Source: Doryteuthis pealeii
Lineage: Eukaryota > Mollusca > Cephalopoda > Myopsida > Loliginidae
Assembly (NCBI GenBank): GCA_023376005.1
Contig: CM042152.1
Span: 85,575,856 to 85,639,855, forward strand
Length of the DNA stretch: 64,000 nucleotides
Direction of reading: 5' to 3'
Positions 47,376 through 59,020 of the stretch are shown piece after piece (the first letter of the stretch is position 1; the number at the start of each line of letters is the position of its first letter). Below the pieces are notes generated by a model. That model made no database searches, had not been told where the DNA came from, and was given only the letters and a program-made list of their open reading frames with translations. The translations under genes and the position numbers were made by a program.

Positions 47376-49156
47376 GGTAATTTATGAGGAAATGCGCCCC
47401 GGTCTCCTGACTCAGAAATTGCTACCCGGTGACTATTAAAATAACAACCCCATCTTAGTCTATTCAAAACTATCCATCTTCATATCTATCTATCTATCTA
47501 TCTCAATTTGTTCATATTTATCTATATTACTTTAAATACTAAGATTTTTTTTTTATTCAGGTTTTTTTAATGTCTTGTTTTTGTGACACTTTTGACATGG
47601 GGTGGGGGGGTAACCCTATCCTGTAGTCATTAAGGGGTTGATATATCCTGATACTGGTGATGTCAGGATCCTAAAAATAGAATAGGAATTTTATTTTTGA
47701 AAGATAGAAAAAAGTAAGAGGAGATCTTTTTTTTATTTTGAGACAAGATGTTTTCGTCTGATTATTTTTTTAAGAGAAGCATATGTTTTCCAGTGAAATA
47801 CAAATTCAGAGAATCATATGCCCTTTTAACCCCTTTCCGACAATTGATCTTGTCAAATGGATTAAGAGAATTGCGGCTTTCTGTTGTTCTCAGCGTCTGG
47901 AGCTGAGAGGGGTCACCTATGGGTGACATGTGACAAGTGTCAGGTGTACTTGAGGTGCTTTTTGGTGAATTCCCAGCGCCTGGAACCCAGAGGGGTCACC
48001 AAAGGTTAGGACAGGTGTCGAATGATACAGAGGAGGCTGTTGCTTGGCTGGGATAAATAAAATTATGTACTTTGTAATTTTCCACAAAATACCTTTGACT
48101 GAGTGGGCGAAAGTCGACGCCCCTAAAAAGTGGTGGTCACAATAGGCATTGAGAGAGTAGGAGGAAAGCTATCCTCCCGTTATCCTCATTATAGGTAATG
48201 GTAGCAGAAGGAGATTTTGGATGGTCGGAGTAAAAGAGGGTTGTGCTTAGAATTCTGATAAGCGCGAATTGATTAGAATTTGACATTAGGGAAGACGCTC
48301 TTCCCCCCGTCTGACCCTACCCTGTATTTTGGCGATTATTACTTAAGCAAGCTGATTTTTGGGCTTGGCGCACTTGCCAGCCCAGAGCCCAGAGATTCTG
48401 TTACTGAGAGACGCGTGGTCGTCTGAGATAGCCAACTCCAATACCAACTCTGATAGAACTTATCAACTCCTGCCCTTGAACCAGTCTAGAGTGTCACTCC
48501 TCCGACTTGAACATTTTTCCTGCAAACAACTTTATTGTGTACAGACTTGTTTTTGCCTGTATATAAAAAGCATTTTGACTCTACAAGTAATTGTTGAAGT
48601 GTTATTCTGGGTAACCCTTTGCCAGCTGTGGACTACAACATCTTCTTCTTTCCAGCAGTGACCTTCGCCTTTCTCACAATTCTAAAGATTCACAACGTGG
48701 GGGTGGAAAGGTGTGGGGTTGCATCCCTGAGGAGAAAACCAACAACACGAGGTGAAACGGATCTACAGTTTTATTAGTCAAATTGGTGTTTACTCTAATT
48801 GACTGATTGGGGTCTCCGTTTTAATTAGAGGCCCCCGGCTAAAGGTTTATATTTTTAGTTTAAATAAACAAGAATTACGACAAAAAAAAGATGCGACCCC
48901 CCCCTAAATACATTTACTTGTCGAAAATATCTATCTATCTCCATTTGTTCATATCTATCTATATTATTTTGTTTGTTTATCTATCTATCTATCTCAGTCT
49001 ATTCCAAACTATATATCCATCTTCATATCTAAACAAGAATTACGACAAATTACGATAAATAAACAAGAATTATGCCGAACTGGGGTTGTTATTTTGATAG
49101 TCACCGGGTAGCAATTTTTGAGGCAGGAGACCGGGACGCACTTCCTCATAAATTAC
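47376..49156. mobile_element. 1.78 kb element with ~80 bp terminal inverted repeats
   Basis: The left end (47376-47453) GGTAATTTATGAGGAAATGC...CACCGGGTAGCAA (inverse) is mirrored at 49079-49156. TTTTTTTAG flanks both ends (47367-47375 and 49157-49165), a possible 9-bp target duplication, though low in complexity. CTAT microsatellites lie just inside both ends. The interior has no convincing ORF; a duplicated GGTCACC...GGAACCCAGAGGGGTCACC motif (47900-48010) and a candidate LTR (48279-48640) lie inside. It appears to be a non-autonomous DNA transposon of unknown superfamily. Confidence 0.68.
48279..48640 (+). mobile_element. Candidate solo LTR
   Basis: Begins TGACATTAGGGAAGACGC and ends near GGACTACAACA, with a TATATAAAAAGC promoter-like motif at ~48559. 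TG...CA ends and size fit an LTR. No target duplication or internal retroelement sequence was found, so it could be ordinary interior of the surrounding element. Confidence 0.22.
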
Positions 49157-49169
49157 TTTTTTTAGTGTT

Positions 49170-50630
49170 CAGTGTTAGTATATTATGGATATAATAATGT
49201 TGATATTGGTTCTTAGAAAGTGAAGACTCCCCCACCGTCAAGTGTTGTAGCAAATATCTGTAAGTATGTTGCAATTATCTGCAAGCTTATGGGAAATTTT
49301 ATCCTGAAAGAAGCGTCGTTTAAAACCCTAAGTTTTGAAGGGGAATAAATTGTACACAAGTGCGGAGAGAAAAAAAAAAGTTAAAGCTTTTGAAGTGATT
49401 GAATACAACAACCATTGACTACTAATGATAAATTTAATGTACAAATAGCACAAGAATATACAATTAGGTAGAAACAATGTACAAAACATTTATAACGAGG
49501 AGGTAATTAAGATATACATAGAGAGGGGGAAAGAGACAGGCAGAATGTTATGTAAGGGACGGGTCAGTTTTTGACTTAATTGCAAATTCCGACTAATTAA
49601 AACCAATTAAAATAGAAATTTTTTTCAAACATAATTCAATCCTAAAAGTAAGGAATAATTTAATTCCTTTAATTTAAGCCGTAAAAAAGCCTTTAGGAGA
49701 CAAGCATTGATTCACCCAGCTTTAGTATGATAATAGATTCCCTTATCTCTTTCTTTTGGAAGTCTGTCACAGACGATGATGACGTCACTCCATATATTCA
49801 TTTGTGCACCCTCTGGTGGCTCATTAGTCCAATTCTGGACTTGCAGATGCAGTCACACACATTGCAGGGGAAATTCCCATCTGTATTTGGTTGTTCATGA
49901 CGACGAAGATCTCACTGCTGACTGTTAAACACTTATTAATGGAATGCAGATTTTTTGCTCACATCAGAAACCGTTATTTTAATGCAAACAATATGAAAGA
50001 TCTAGTTGAAAATGTCAACATGGAGGATATTCTGTCCTTTTTGAGATAAATAAAATTATACCATAGAATATAGACATGAAGTTAATTAATACCATACAAC
50101 ACGATCCCCAATAAGGCTAACACATTGTTAAAACCAATTACTAAAAAGTATAAATATAAATACACAACATATATTACAAAACTGGTGACTCTGTTGTGAC
50201 CAGACTGAATGTTCAGATTACCCTCAATTGATGGAATGAGACAATTATCCCGAATTTCAATGTACATGAGCATCAATTGCTGATTTAGATAAAATAAAAT
50301 AAATGGAAAATGTTTTTGTATTTATTGCTAAATAAAAAAACCAAGGTGAACATCTAAGTATGCTAATTCCATAAATTTTGCCAGGTTAAAAGACAGTAAC
50401 CTTAACCTGGTCCTTTACGACCTTTGAATTGAAGCTGAAAACCAGATGTCTAAAAAGGCCCAATATGCACTTCAAACTTTAAAATCTAAAATAACCTTGA
50501 AGTGGCTGAGATCTTTCAGGTCCAAGCTAGTGGAAAGTTTGCAGCCTAAACGTACCTTACATTAAGGAATATTGGGAAGGCTTGCAAAAAAAACCATAAT
50601 CATGAGTCACACACAAAGTCCTGGATAAGT
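49170..50630. other. Non-coding region, nothing recognised
   Basis: Mixed composition without a convincing ORF or known repeat. The segment ACTGGTGACTCTGTTGTGAC at ~50180 also occurs at ~42355, so a repeat fragment is present. Confidence 0.5.
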
Positions 50631-50636
50631 GTTGTT

Positions 50637-51186
50637 ACATAATTCATGGGAAGCCTATGAATTATGTATGAAGTGTAGTTAGATTTTTGAATTGAAGTTT
50701 GTTGAAAATTCAAAATCGGAGGGAGTTGAGTGGAAAGTTACCATTAGTGTTATTGACAGGTGATGACCTCTACTTGACACCCACCTAAACCCGCCAATAG
50801 AAGGGTGAGAATAGAAACAAAGTTAGTTAAGCAGTTACCGGCAGTAAGCCAGTGGAAGCAGACATTTAAGGATCATCACTCTCACAATGCCGGACTCTCA
50901 TCTGCATGGTTAGAAATCCTCTGTGGGCTGGGGTTTTGTAATAAAGAATAATAAAAAAAAACATCAAAATCTTTTTTAATTAACAAACTGGAAATGAACA
51001 GACACCCAGCCCGAAAAAAGAAGTAGAATCCACCTGGAGAAATCAGCCCAAAGGAAGATGGCCACCAAACAAGTAAGAAGAAGAAAAGTAAGAACCCATC
51101 ATCATCATCATCATCATCATCATCTTATCCTCTCATCTGTCTTCTCTCACCAATTATATACCCAATATGCAAAGGGCTATATAACA
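50637..51186. mobile_element. LTR-like repeat (family G) copy 2
   Basis: CATAATTCATGGGAAGCCTATGAATTATG hairpin at the start, TTTTTGAATTGAAG, TAATAAAGAATAA, TTAATTAACAAAC, GGAAGATGGCC, AGTAAGAACCC, a (CAT)n tract replacing (TC)n, then TATATACCCAATATGC...GGGCTATATAACA. The segment-by-segment match to 28587-29090 is clear. Confidence 0.5.
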
Positions 51187-51590
51187 GTGTGACAAAAGAT
51201 GTGGACTGAGAGAAACGAAACACCTTGAATCAGTACCAGAAATTGAACCGGGAGTTCAGTAAGTTGAAAATAGCCAAAGATTGGATTGAGAATCAGTGTA
51301 TTGCCATATATATATATGAGGAAGAATGAATAAAGAAAAGAAAGAACAGAATGGATGATAAAAGATGAATTTAATCTGTTTTTCCCCAACGAATCTTTTC
51401 ATTCAAAATAAAATTTCACTCTGATGAAGGTCGAATCTTCTCTGTGTGCGGAATATTTTCACACAGATGAACTGACCGAAACACATGTGTAAGTGATATT
51501 GATTAAATTCATCTTTTATTATCCATTCTGTTCTTTCTTTTCTTTATTCATTCTTCCTCATATTGTCGGATTCATTTCCAATTCCATTTT

Positions 51591-51592
<2 letters not shown>

Positions 51593-51674
<82 letters not shown>
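51593..51674. repeat. (TA)n-(GA)n composite microsatellite
   Basis: A clean (TA)n run joined to a clean (GA)n run, the longest example of this compound type in the window. Confidence 0.92.
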
Positions 51675-51677
<3 letters not shown>

Positions 51678-51879
51678 AAGCTAGAAACAATTAGCAGGCC
51701 TAGAGCACACTGAAAGCCCAGAAAATGTTGTCATAGAAGACAAAGATGGAAAAATGCTGATAGACAAGAAGGAAGCCCTAATATTGTAATAGCCTATACA
51801 ATTATGAACACCATTCAGACGCCTTCATACTCAAGGACTTGGCAAAACGAGTTCAAATCCTGGATGTGTTGCATAATCT

Positions 51880-52281
51880 GTGCGGTAGCATAGATTAACA
51901 CCCTGTAATTCTGCGGCTACAGTTTTTTCATATCACAGTATGGAAAATCACTGGACAGTTTGAAATCTCACATGTCACGTGATTTTGATTTAGTTAAGTC
52001 AGTTGACAGCCAGATACCAGGTGAAACAGATGTGTTTTAGCCGGCTATCAGCTCCGCACGATGAGTTACAAAAGATAAATTAGGCTTTGAAAAGCAACAA
52101 GTGTTTTTAATTAATTAAGCATGCCTTAGTTAGCCAGAAGAAGCCCTTAGAAAAAAAGATGAAATGGCTAGACTAGACGTAGACATCATGGCCGGAGAGA
52201 AGACTAGATGAAGTAGAATCCAACATGACGACTAGATGAGAACAGCAAGTAAGTTACATATCTGTCAATATCTCTCTCATG

Positions 52282-52333
<52 letters not shown>

Positions 52334-52385
52334 ATCATAAGAACTCTTGCATATATGCCCAACAAGGGTATATGAGCATATAACA
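51880..52385. mobile_element. LTR-like repeat (family G) copy 4
   Basis: Contains CATAATCTGTGCGGTAGCAT, TTTTTAATTAATTAAGCATG, ATCATGGCCGGAGAG, AGCAAGTAAGTTACATATCT, a long (CT)n tract (52286-52334) and the ATATGCCCAACAAGGGTATA terminal hairpin. The open frame over the (CT)n tract is an artefact. Confidence 0.42.
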
Positions 52386-53023
52386 GATGAAGCTGTTTCA
52401 TGTATGTGCTAATACCTTTGGGAAAGGTATGCATCCAACTATTCTCCCTCCAGCTATGGAGGGGTTGGGTAAATACATACTCAATGCAATGTTCCCACTG
52501 TTGTATACTCTTTCTTTTCTTCAATTATTCTTCTGCTCATCTTTGGTATCTTATGTTCTTCTTCTAGCATCTGGACTTCGTCTTGGTTCTTGCTGGTTGG
52601 TCGTCCTTCTTCTAGGTCAGTCTTGTTGCCAAGACATTCATCAACCACAAAACCATATTATTTATTTAAATTTTTATTTACTTAACTAAACATATTTCTC
52701 TTACTAAACACAACGCGCGTGTGCAAATGAGCCCCAGCTAAGGCAGATAGTTCTTATCTGCCTGACGTCCAAGCTGAAAATTGAGAGCCAACCAGGTCCC
52801 ACGTGACTTCACGTATTTCACGGGCTTTCAGTAATATTCCATGGAAAGTCCCGCCCGTGATATGAAAAGGGGCCATCCCTTCAGAAATACAGGGGGTTGA
52901 CAATAATCTATGCATAGATTATGTAACACTACAAATCTACTGAAAAATGAAAGTGAAGTGATAATTGTTGTATACTCCTTCAACTTGGGTATATAAATTG
53001 CAAGAGTTCTATTAAAATTATGG

Positions 53024-53265
53024 AGGCACATGTTCTAATGGTTAGAATCGTAGGAAATGGACTCGTCGACCCAAGTTTAATTCCTGGATGAAGCTGTTTG
53101 AATTTCTCATGACGCTAATACCCTTGGGAAAGGTATGAATCCAATTCTCCTTCTAGCTATGGGCAAATAGCAGGGCAGACAATTCAAACATGTTAAACTC
53201 CACTTAAGAAATTGACCTTGTGTCACATCCTGCTCGTGTGGAGGGGTTGGTAAATATAAATACTT
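53024..53265 (+). mobile_element. SINE family 2 copy
   Basis: Same family as 56124-56426: CTAATGGTTAGAATCG head, AAGTTTAATTCCTGG degenerate B box, the CTAATACCCTTGGGAAAGG body block and the TGTCACATCCTGCTC...GGGGTTGG tail. Fragments of the body also occur at 52407-52480 and 53268-53310. Confidence 0.7.
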
Positions 53266-53429
53266 GATAGGGTGGGAAAGGTATGAATCCTACTCTTCCT
53301 CCAGCTATGGATAATCAGTCCAAAATTTGTACTACACTAACAGCCCAAAAAACAGCAGTTTATCATCAATATACAACAATAATGAAGGCCCTCACAATAC
53401 TTTGCCAGGAAAGCTAGGAAGAGAATTGG

Positions 53430-54385
53430 CCTAGAGATTGATTGATCGATTTAATGGCATGTCAAGCTGTCTCGGTTTATTTTATGCCTAGAGGTTAGTG
53501 AATCGCATTCATTGTACATTCATATTTACATTTTTATGTTATTGTTTAAGAGATTTTTTTACACATAGTCCAATAAAAAGTTAATCAGTTTTAATTTGAT
53601 TCATAGATGTTATTCTAACAGGTCAGAGTGGACTTGGGAGGAATGGCAATGAAGGGGTTCTCCACACTCACCCAGATCTCCAGAACTGGACCCTCACCAT
53701 CAGATGCAGTTTATTCTCATACCCAGTATATCCCTTTAGGGGGAAGGGTGATCTTACCCCCCCCCCTGCAGAGGATAGTCAGTATTTTCTAAGTCCTGCT
53801 GATTGAGAAGATGACCCAAAGAGCTGGCCCAATCACTGGTGTTACCTTTACCCAGGAAAGACAATCTATGACTTTGCCAAAATTATAAAAACATTGGCTT
53901 GATCAGTCAGTCATACTCTATATGATCCTCAACTAACTGAAACTTACTTACTTAAGCTAGACGATCGGTCGGAGAGGCCCCTCCAATCAATTGGCTGGCT
54001 ATGTCAAGTCCTAGCACCTATATGATTCCAAACCCTATTGCCCTTATGGCAAGCCCCAACCCTTTTTATCATATGGGTGCTAGAAGGCAGTGGCTGAAGG
54101 TCTTCATGTCCTAGGTATGATGTTAAACTGTAACTGATGGTAAGGTTCCAGTTCTGGAGGTCTGGGGAATATGGAGCATCCCTTCATCATAATTGCTCCC
54201 AGGTCCAAGTGGTAGTACCTGTTAGGGTTTAATAAACCTCTATGGATTAAATAGGAAATTTGTTAAGAAAAAAAAAATTGAGCTTAAAAAATTTTCTTCC
54301 AAACTATCGCTACAAATCTTCCAAAACTTTGCCAGCATTAAATAACACACTGTGGTTGATATGCCGTTAAACAAAACAAATGAAC
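53430..54385. mobile_element. Large foldback element (family E)
   Basis: The left end TTTAATGGCATGTCAAGCTG, TAGATGTTATTCTAACAGGT and AGAGTGGACTTGGGAGGAAT are mirrored on the right by TCCCAGGTCCAAGTGGTAGT, ACCTGTTAGGGTT and GGTTGATATGCCGTTAAA. Inverted ends of ~250 bp enclose ~450 bp of non-coding sequence. Related pieces occur at 4160-5470, 12990-13310, 14230-14420 and 34980-35240. Confidence 0.6.
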
Positions 54386-54500
54386 AAACAAACAAATTGA
54401 AACTTAAGGCTGAAGAGCTGTTATCCAAAGAGCAAGCAGGTTTTTAGAGCAGGTCAATTTTGTTGATTTTAAGAAAGCTTTAACATAGAGGAAGAGTATT

Positions 54501-54830
54501 ATTTGTATTATTCAGACTATTATCCTCATCTTCATTGTTATCTGTACAATGTTTCAGCTGATGTGCCCTCCGGCCTTCTTCAGGTATTTCTTGTTGGACT
54601 TGGGAACTTTCTCGGACTCAGGAACCTTCTTGTCATAATCGGAAGCCATCACAGAACTTTGACAAGAAGGTTCCTGATTATAACAAGAAGGTTACCAAGT
54701 CCGAGAAGGTTCCCAAATCCGAGAAGGTTTCCAGGTCCGACAAGAAATACCTAAAGAAGGCCAGTACAAATAACAATGAAGACGAGGACAATAGTCTGAA
54801 TAATACAAATAATACTAATTATCAAGCCTC
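54501..54830. mobile_element. Foldback element (family F), compact copy with AAGGTTCC minisatellite
   Basis: Same terminal arms as 34264-34930. The centre is a minisatellite of ~15-21 bp units built on GAAGGTTCC and TCCGAGAAGG, present in both orientations around ~54665. The plus strand of the right arm reads a lysine-rich peptide (KVPKSEKVSRSDKKYLKKA), also seen in degenerate form at ~34810, suggesting derivation from coding sequence. Confidence 0.62.
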
Positions 54831-55759
54831 ATCTAAAAAATTCCGAGAAATAGAGGAAGAGCTTATTCAAATAATTCAGACCCTTTGTGAATTAAGAACC
54901 AGATTGGAAACTTTTTTTTTCAAAACAACTGCTGGCATCAGGTAAGGATGTCTCCTTTACCCCCACTATCATTAACCTGTTTCTTGAGAGACACTTCAAA
55001 ATAATCACACCTCTATTTCCATCAGTGACAGACCGGTATGCAACTTCTATCTGTTAAATGATATTGATCTTGTAGGGGGCAGATGGAAGTCAACTCTGAG
55101 ATTATCAGGAAAATTAATGCCACTAGTGCCAACATCACTATGAATAGAGATTTTTTTTCAAATTTTAATACAAATATACAAATAAATAATATACAGATAA
55201 ATAATTTTAATGTACAAATAACAAAATATAAACCTAGACACACTAGACACAAAAAGTTCATTGTATTGGGCAAGCGAAAAGAATTCATGCTTAAAGAGGT
55301 TGTCCTCAATCACAATCCTTCTTTTCTTTAAACCAGTTAAAAAAAAAAAAATGAAAAAAGGGGGAGGGGAGGGGGAGTAGCTATACCAGTTAAAAAAAAT
55401 GAAAAAAGGGGAGGGAGGGGGAGTAGCTATACCTTACAATAACCTATTATTAGAAAGAAAATAGAAAGAAATAATTAGATACATAAAGAAAAAATATATG
55501 TAAATATATAAATAAAAATTTAAAAAAAAAGAAACATAATAGAAATAATGATAACGTCAGGTGACTAAGACTTCAGTTCACAAGAGACTATTCATATAGA
55601 TAATGTTTTTTTGAACACATTTTTTAGATGATGAAAACTATTAACCAAAGATAATTTGACATTTTTTTTTACAGTCAGCATTGACTTGAATACTACCCGA
55701 TTTAGGGAGCCCTTTGAAAAAGTGATGATATTTAATCACTTAGGAGACTGGTGTCATGA

Positions 55760-56490
55760 GATAGCATGTCTGCAGCAGAAGTCTGAATGATGACCGAACT
55801 GGAAAGAGCAAGATCAGCTTCAAACTCTTTAGAGCACTGGTTAGCACTGTACATGTACATTGCTAGTTGATCCTGAAAGAAGAATAGAGACCTTCAAAAC
55901 CAAATGACTGAGAAAGCTGATTCACACTCTGTATAGAGATTGTTGAGATATTTGTAGGCCCAACCGTCAAATGATGAGATTTTGGCTTGGTTTGGATATG
56001 TCACCAGACATGACACCCTTTTAAAAAACATCCTTCAAGGGATGACAACATAACTTAATCTTACAAAATCAAGGACCAAACTAGGATGACATTCCTAGAT
56101 CTTCTATCGCTATGTGCCAATAGTATATATATATATATACCAACCCCTCCGCATGAGCAGGATGCGACACAAGGTCAATTTCTTAAGCGGAGTTCAGCAG
56201 GTTTGAATTCAGAGTTTTCCTTCTCCTAGACCGGTTGCCTAACCAAGGTTAAAGAGCCCAGTTTGCCCTACTATTTATCCATAGCTGGAGAGAGAGTAGG
56301 ATTCATACCTTTCCCAAGGGTATTAGCGGTAAGTGAAATGCAATTAGCACACCAAGGATTTGAACTTGGGGCGACGAGTCCATTTCCTATGACTTTAACC
56401 ATTACACCACGCGCTTTCTACGGGGCATGTGCCAATAGATATCCTGCAGGGGAGCATCTGTCTCTTCAATCCTCATGCCCCGACTCTTAA
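55760..56490 (+). pseudogene. LINE C-terminal remnant interrupted by a SINE
   Basis: 55979-56053 encodes ILAWFGYVTRHDTLLKNILQ, matching the 'WFGHVxRHD' block of LINE RT C-termini. Coding similarity resumes around 56100 (LLSLCANR) and continues after 56427 (RYPAGEHLSLQSS). A minus-strand SINE separates these two parts and is flanked by a 12-bp target duplication. Stops and frame changes show the LINE was already dead or has decayed since. Confidence 0.6.
56124..56426 (-). mobile_element. tRNA-derived SINE (family 2), full length with target duplication
   Basis: The head at 56426-56345 (minus strand) contains a GTGTAATGGTTAAAG A-box region and an AGTTCAAATCC B-box region, so an RNA polymerase III promoter of tRNA origin. 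The body includes GCTAATACCCTTGGGAAAGG, and the tail ends in (TA)n at 56124-56139. Both sides carry ATGTGCCAATAG (56112-56123 and 56427-56438), a 12-bp target-site duplication left by LINE-machinery insertion. Confidence 0.8.
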
Positions 56491-56499
56491 GTTGAGTGA

Positions 56500-58580
56500 T
56501 TGATAATGATGATAAATCTTTTTAACTATGGTTTGTTAAAATGTAATTAACAAATATCAAAATAGTAAAATTATTCAGGGATAAATTGATAAAAAATGAT
56601 GTTTTTTATGTGTAAATTCATTGAAAAAATTTATTTATTTATTCATTCATTCATTCATAATCTGAAAGGCTCAAGTGTCTTATTTCATTTATCAATTAAA
56701 AAAAAAATATCAACAGAATAATTAATTATTTTAACATCATGTTGCCTAAAAAGACTTTACAGGCTTCTCAATGTATAAGTCATTTAAAGTTATCTCCCCT
56801 TGACTACCTTTACTTCGTTTGAAACTAGTCGGCTGTTCATTACGTCTCTGTTTTGTACAGCACGTTTAATTGTTTAATCACACGCACTACAAATTAAAAA
56901 AACAATTTTTTATTTATTTAATCTTAAAATTTGCATTTTATCTTGATGTGTATGGAATTTACCTCATTGAAAAGAGAAATGTCTGAATGTAAGTTATTTA
57001 TTTATCTACCTTCTTCCCCCGACCAATTATCACCACCCCAATTAAAATAAAATTTACTTCTATTAAGATTATTCTATGTTGTTTTCTTAGTCTTTAAAGT
57101 CTGCATTCTTTGTTTTATTTATTAATAAAATTTTTTGTTTTTTTGTTGAAAAGAATGAATTTGTGTTAAAAAAAAAGAAAAAGAAAAGAAAAAAGTATTT
57201 TAAATTTTAATATTTTTACTTTCTTCATTTGTTATTTTATCATTTTATTTTTTAAAGAAAAATGAATATTTAATTTTTAAGTCATATGTCATTTTAATCT
57301 AAACTAATTTGGAAGGTTAAATTTCAATTTAACTTCTATGGTTCTTTATTTATAAAATACAACAATTAAAAAAAAAATCATTGAAACCTTTTAAAATGGC
57401 CCAAATTAACTCTGTTGATTTTAATTCAATTTGAACTAACTCTTTTCTTTTCTTTACTAACTCCAAAGTTTTCTTCTCATAAAATGAAATGGAGAAACTG
57501 AACTGAACATTTCTTAGTTGAATTAGAATTGAAAATTAAAAATTATTGGGAGGTCTCTCATTTAAATATTGTCTTTTTTAAAAAAAATAAGTGAATATTG
57601 TTTTAATTTGAGTTAAAAGATTTTTTCTCCCTCGCATTCATTCAATAATCCTATATTTAGCCAAAAGAAGAAGAAGAAAAAAAAAAGACTTGATTTTATA
57701 AAGTTTTTAGTTTCTCCATTTCTTGAGTTTTGGAAGTTTCTCTTTTGAAACTTGTTTTCTTCATTGCCAGTAAAAAAAAAAAGTCACAATTAATTTATGG
57801 TGGCCAGTTTGGGTTAATTTTTATCAAGAAATGTATTTTTAATGTCAGGAATTTATTCAGTAAACACTTTTTGGTTTAAGATTCGTTTTTTTTCCTGTGA
57901 CTTTTTTGTGCCTCGATTCATTTTCTTCCAACAAGGTGCCTCCAAAATTCCAACAATACAGGTAAGTTTTAGGGGAAAATTGTTGGGTGGAATCTTTTCA
58001 ACGTTTGGCCAGCAACCAAGGAAAAAGGTAGGTGTTTTTTGTTTATTTTAGGTATGTACATTCTGTCTTAAGGGAGATAATAAAAATGAAAAAAAAAATG
58101 ATAAAAAATCAGGGAATTGTCCAATTGTTATGAAAGTGTCAGCTCTTTATTCATTAATGACTTAATTTTATTACGAATAGCTTATATTATTAAAAAAAAC
58201 AATTATGATAGTGGGGTTGGGGGGTTAACCTTTGGTTATTTGAATAAGAAAAAATTCCAGTCCCTAATTTTTACATTCCTAGAAAGATCAAAACCACATA
58301 AATTTTAACACTTGAAAAAAAGTTATTTGAAAATTTAAAACTCAAAAATAACTTTTGTAGCGTGTTTTCTCTTTTCATAGTTTTAAAAACAATATTTTTC
58401 TTTGAAATGTTGCAACAAAATCTTTTTCTCGGATTCAATTGGCCTATTTTTTATTCATTTAAAAATGTAATATCAAATTTTAAACGTCTGGAATGTGGCA
58501 TGTTGAACTCGCTATTTTTTTAATTATTTTTTTTAACATAAATCAAAATTTATTTAATTTACTAAAGATGTATATTTAAC
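56500..58580. other. AT-rich non-coding region
   Basis: Many A and T homopolymers, small ATTC repeats near 56641-56658. No supported gene. Confidence 0.55.
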
Positions 58581-58589
58581 ACTATGAAA

Positions 58590-59020
58590 CTTGCAGAAAA
58601 ATTAATATTTTCTTAAATTTTTTTCCATTCGAAAGAAAAAACATTAAATAAACTCCTGATGATTTAAAAAAAAAAAATTTCACCTTAGGGAAATAATGAA
58701 AATTATGATTGAAAAACAATGTTTTCATTTTTGCACTGAAATTTAACGTAGCTAAAAACAAGTTACGATAAGAGGTTTTTTTTTTAATTCTATGAAAAAT
58801 CAATTAATAATCTAATTTTCACGAAAATTTCCATAAATGTTTACCTTTGGATGTAAATACATCTGAAATAGTTTTTTTCTAAAATATATTAGGGGAAATA
58901 TTTTTTACGAGGTCTATTCCCCCCCCCATTTTATTTTATGAGATTAAAAAGAAATGACGCGTCAGAAAATTTTAAAAACTTTTTTCTATAAAGATAAGAG
59001 TCTGAATTAACTATATCAAT
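58590..59020. repeat. Dispersed repeat (family H) copy 2
   Basis: CTTGCAGAAAAATTAATATT, ATAAACTCCTGATGATTTAA, ATTTAACGTAGCTAAAAACA, GATAAGAGTCTGAATTAACT. Same orientation and order as 5553-6010. Confidence 0.68.

Noticed and set aside
48359..48661. 100-codon plus-strand frame
   Set aside because: Falls in the interior of the 1.78 kb ITR element over a candidate LTR; no domain is recognisable.
52204..52524. 106-codon minus-strand frame rich in Arg-Glu
   Set aside because: The Arg-Glu run is the (CT)n microsatellite read on the other strand within repeat family G.
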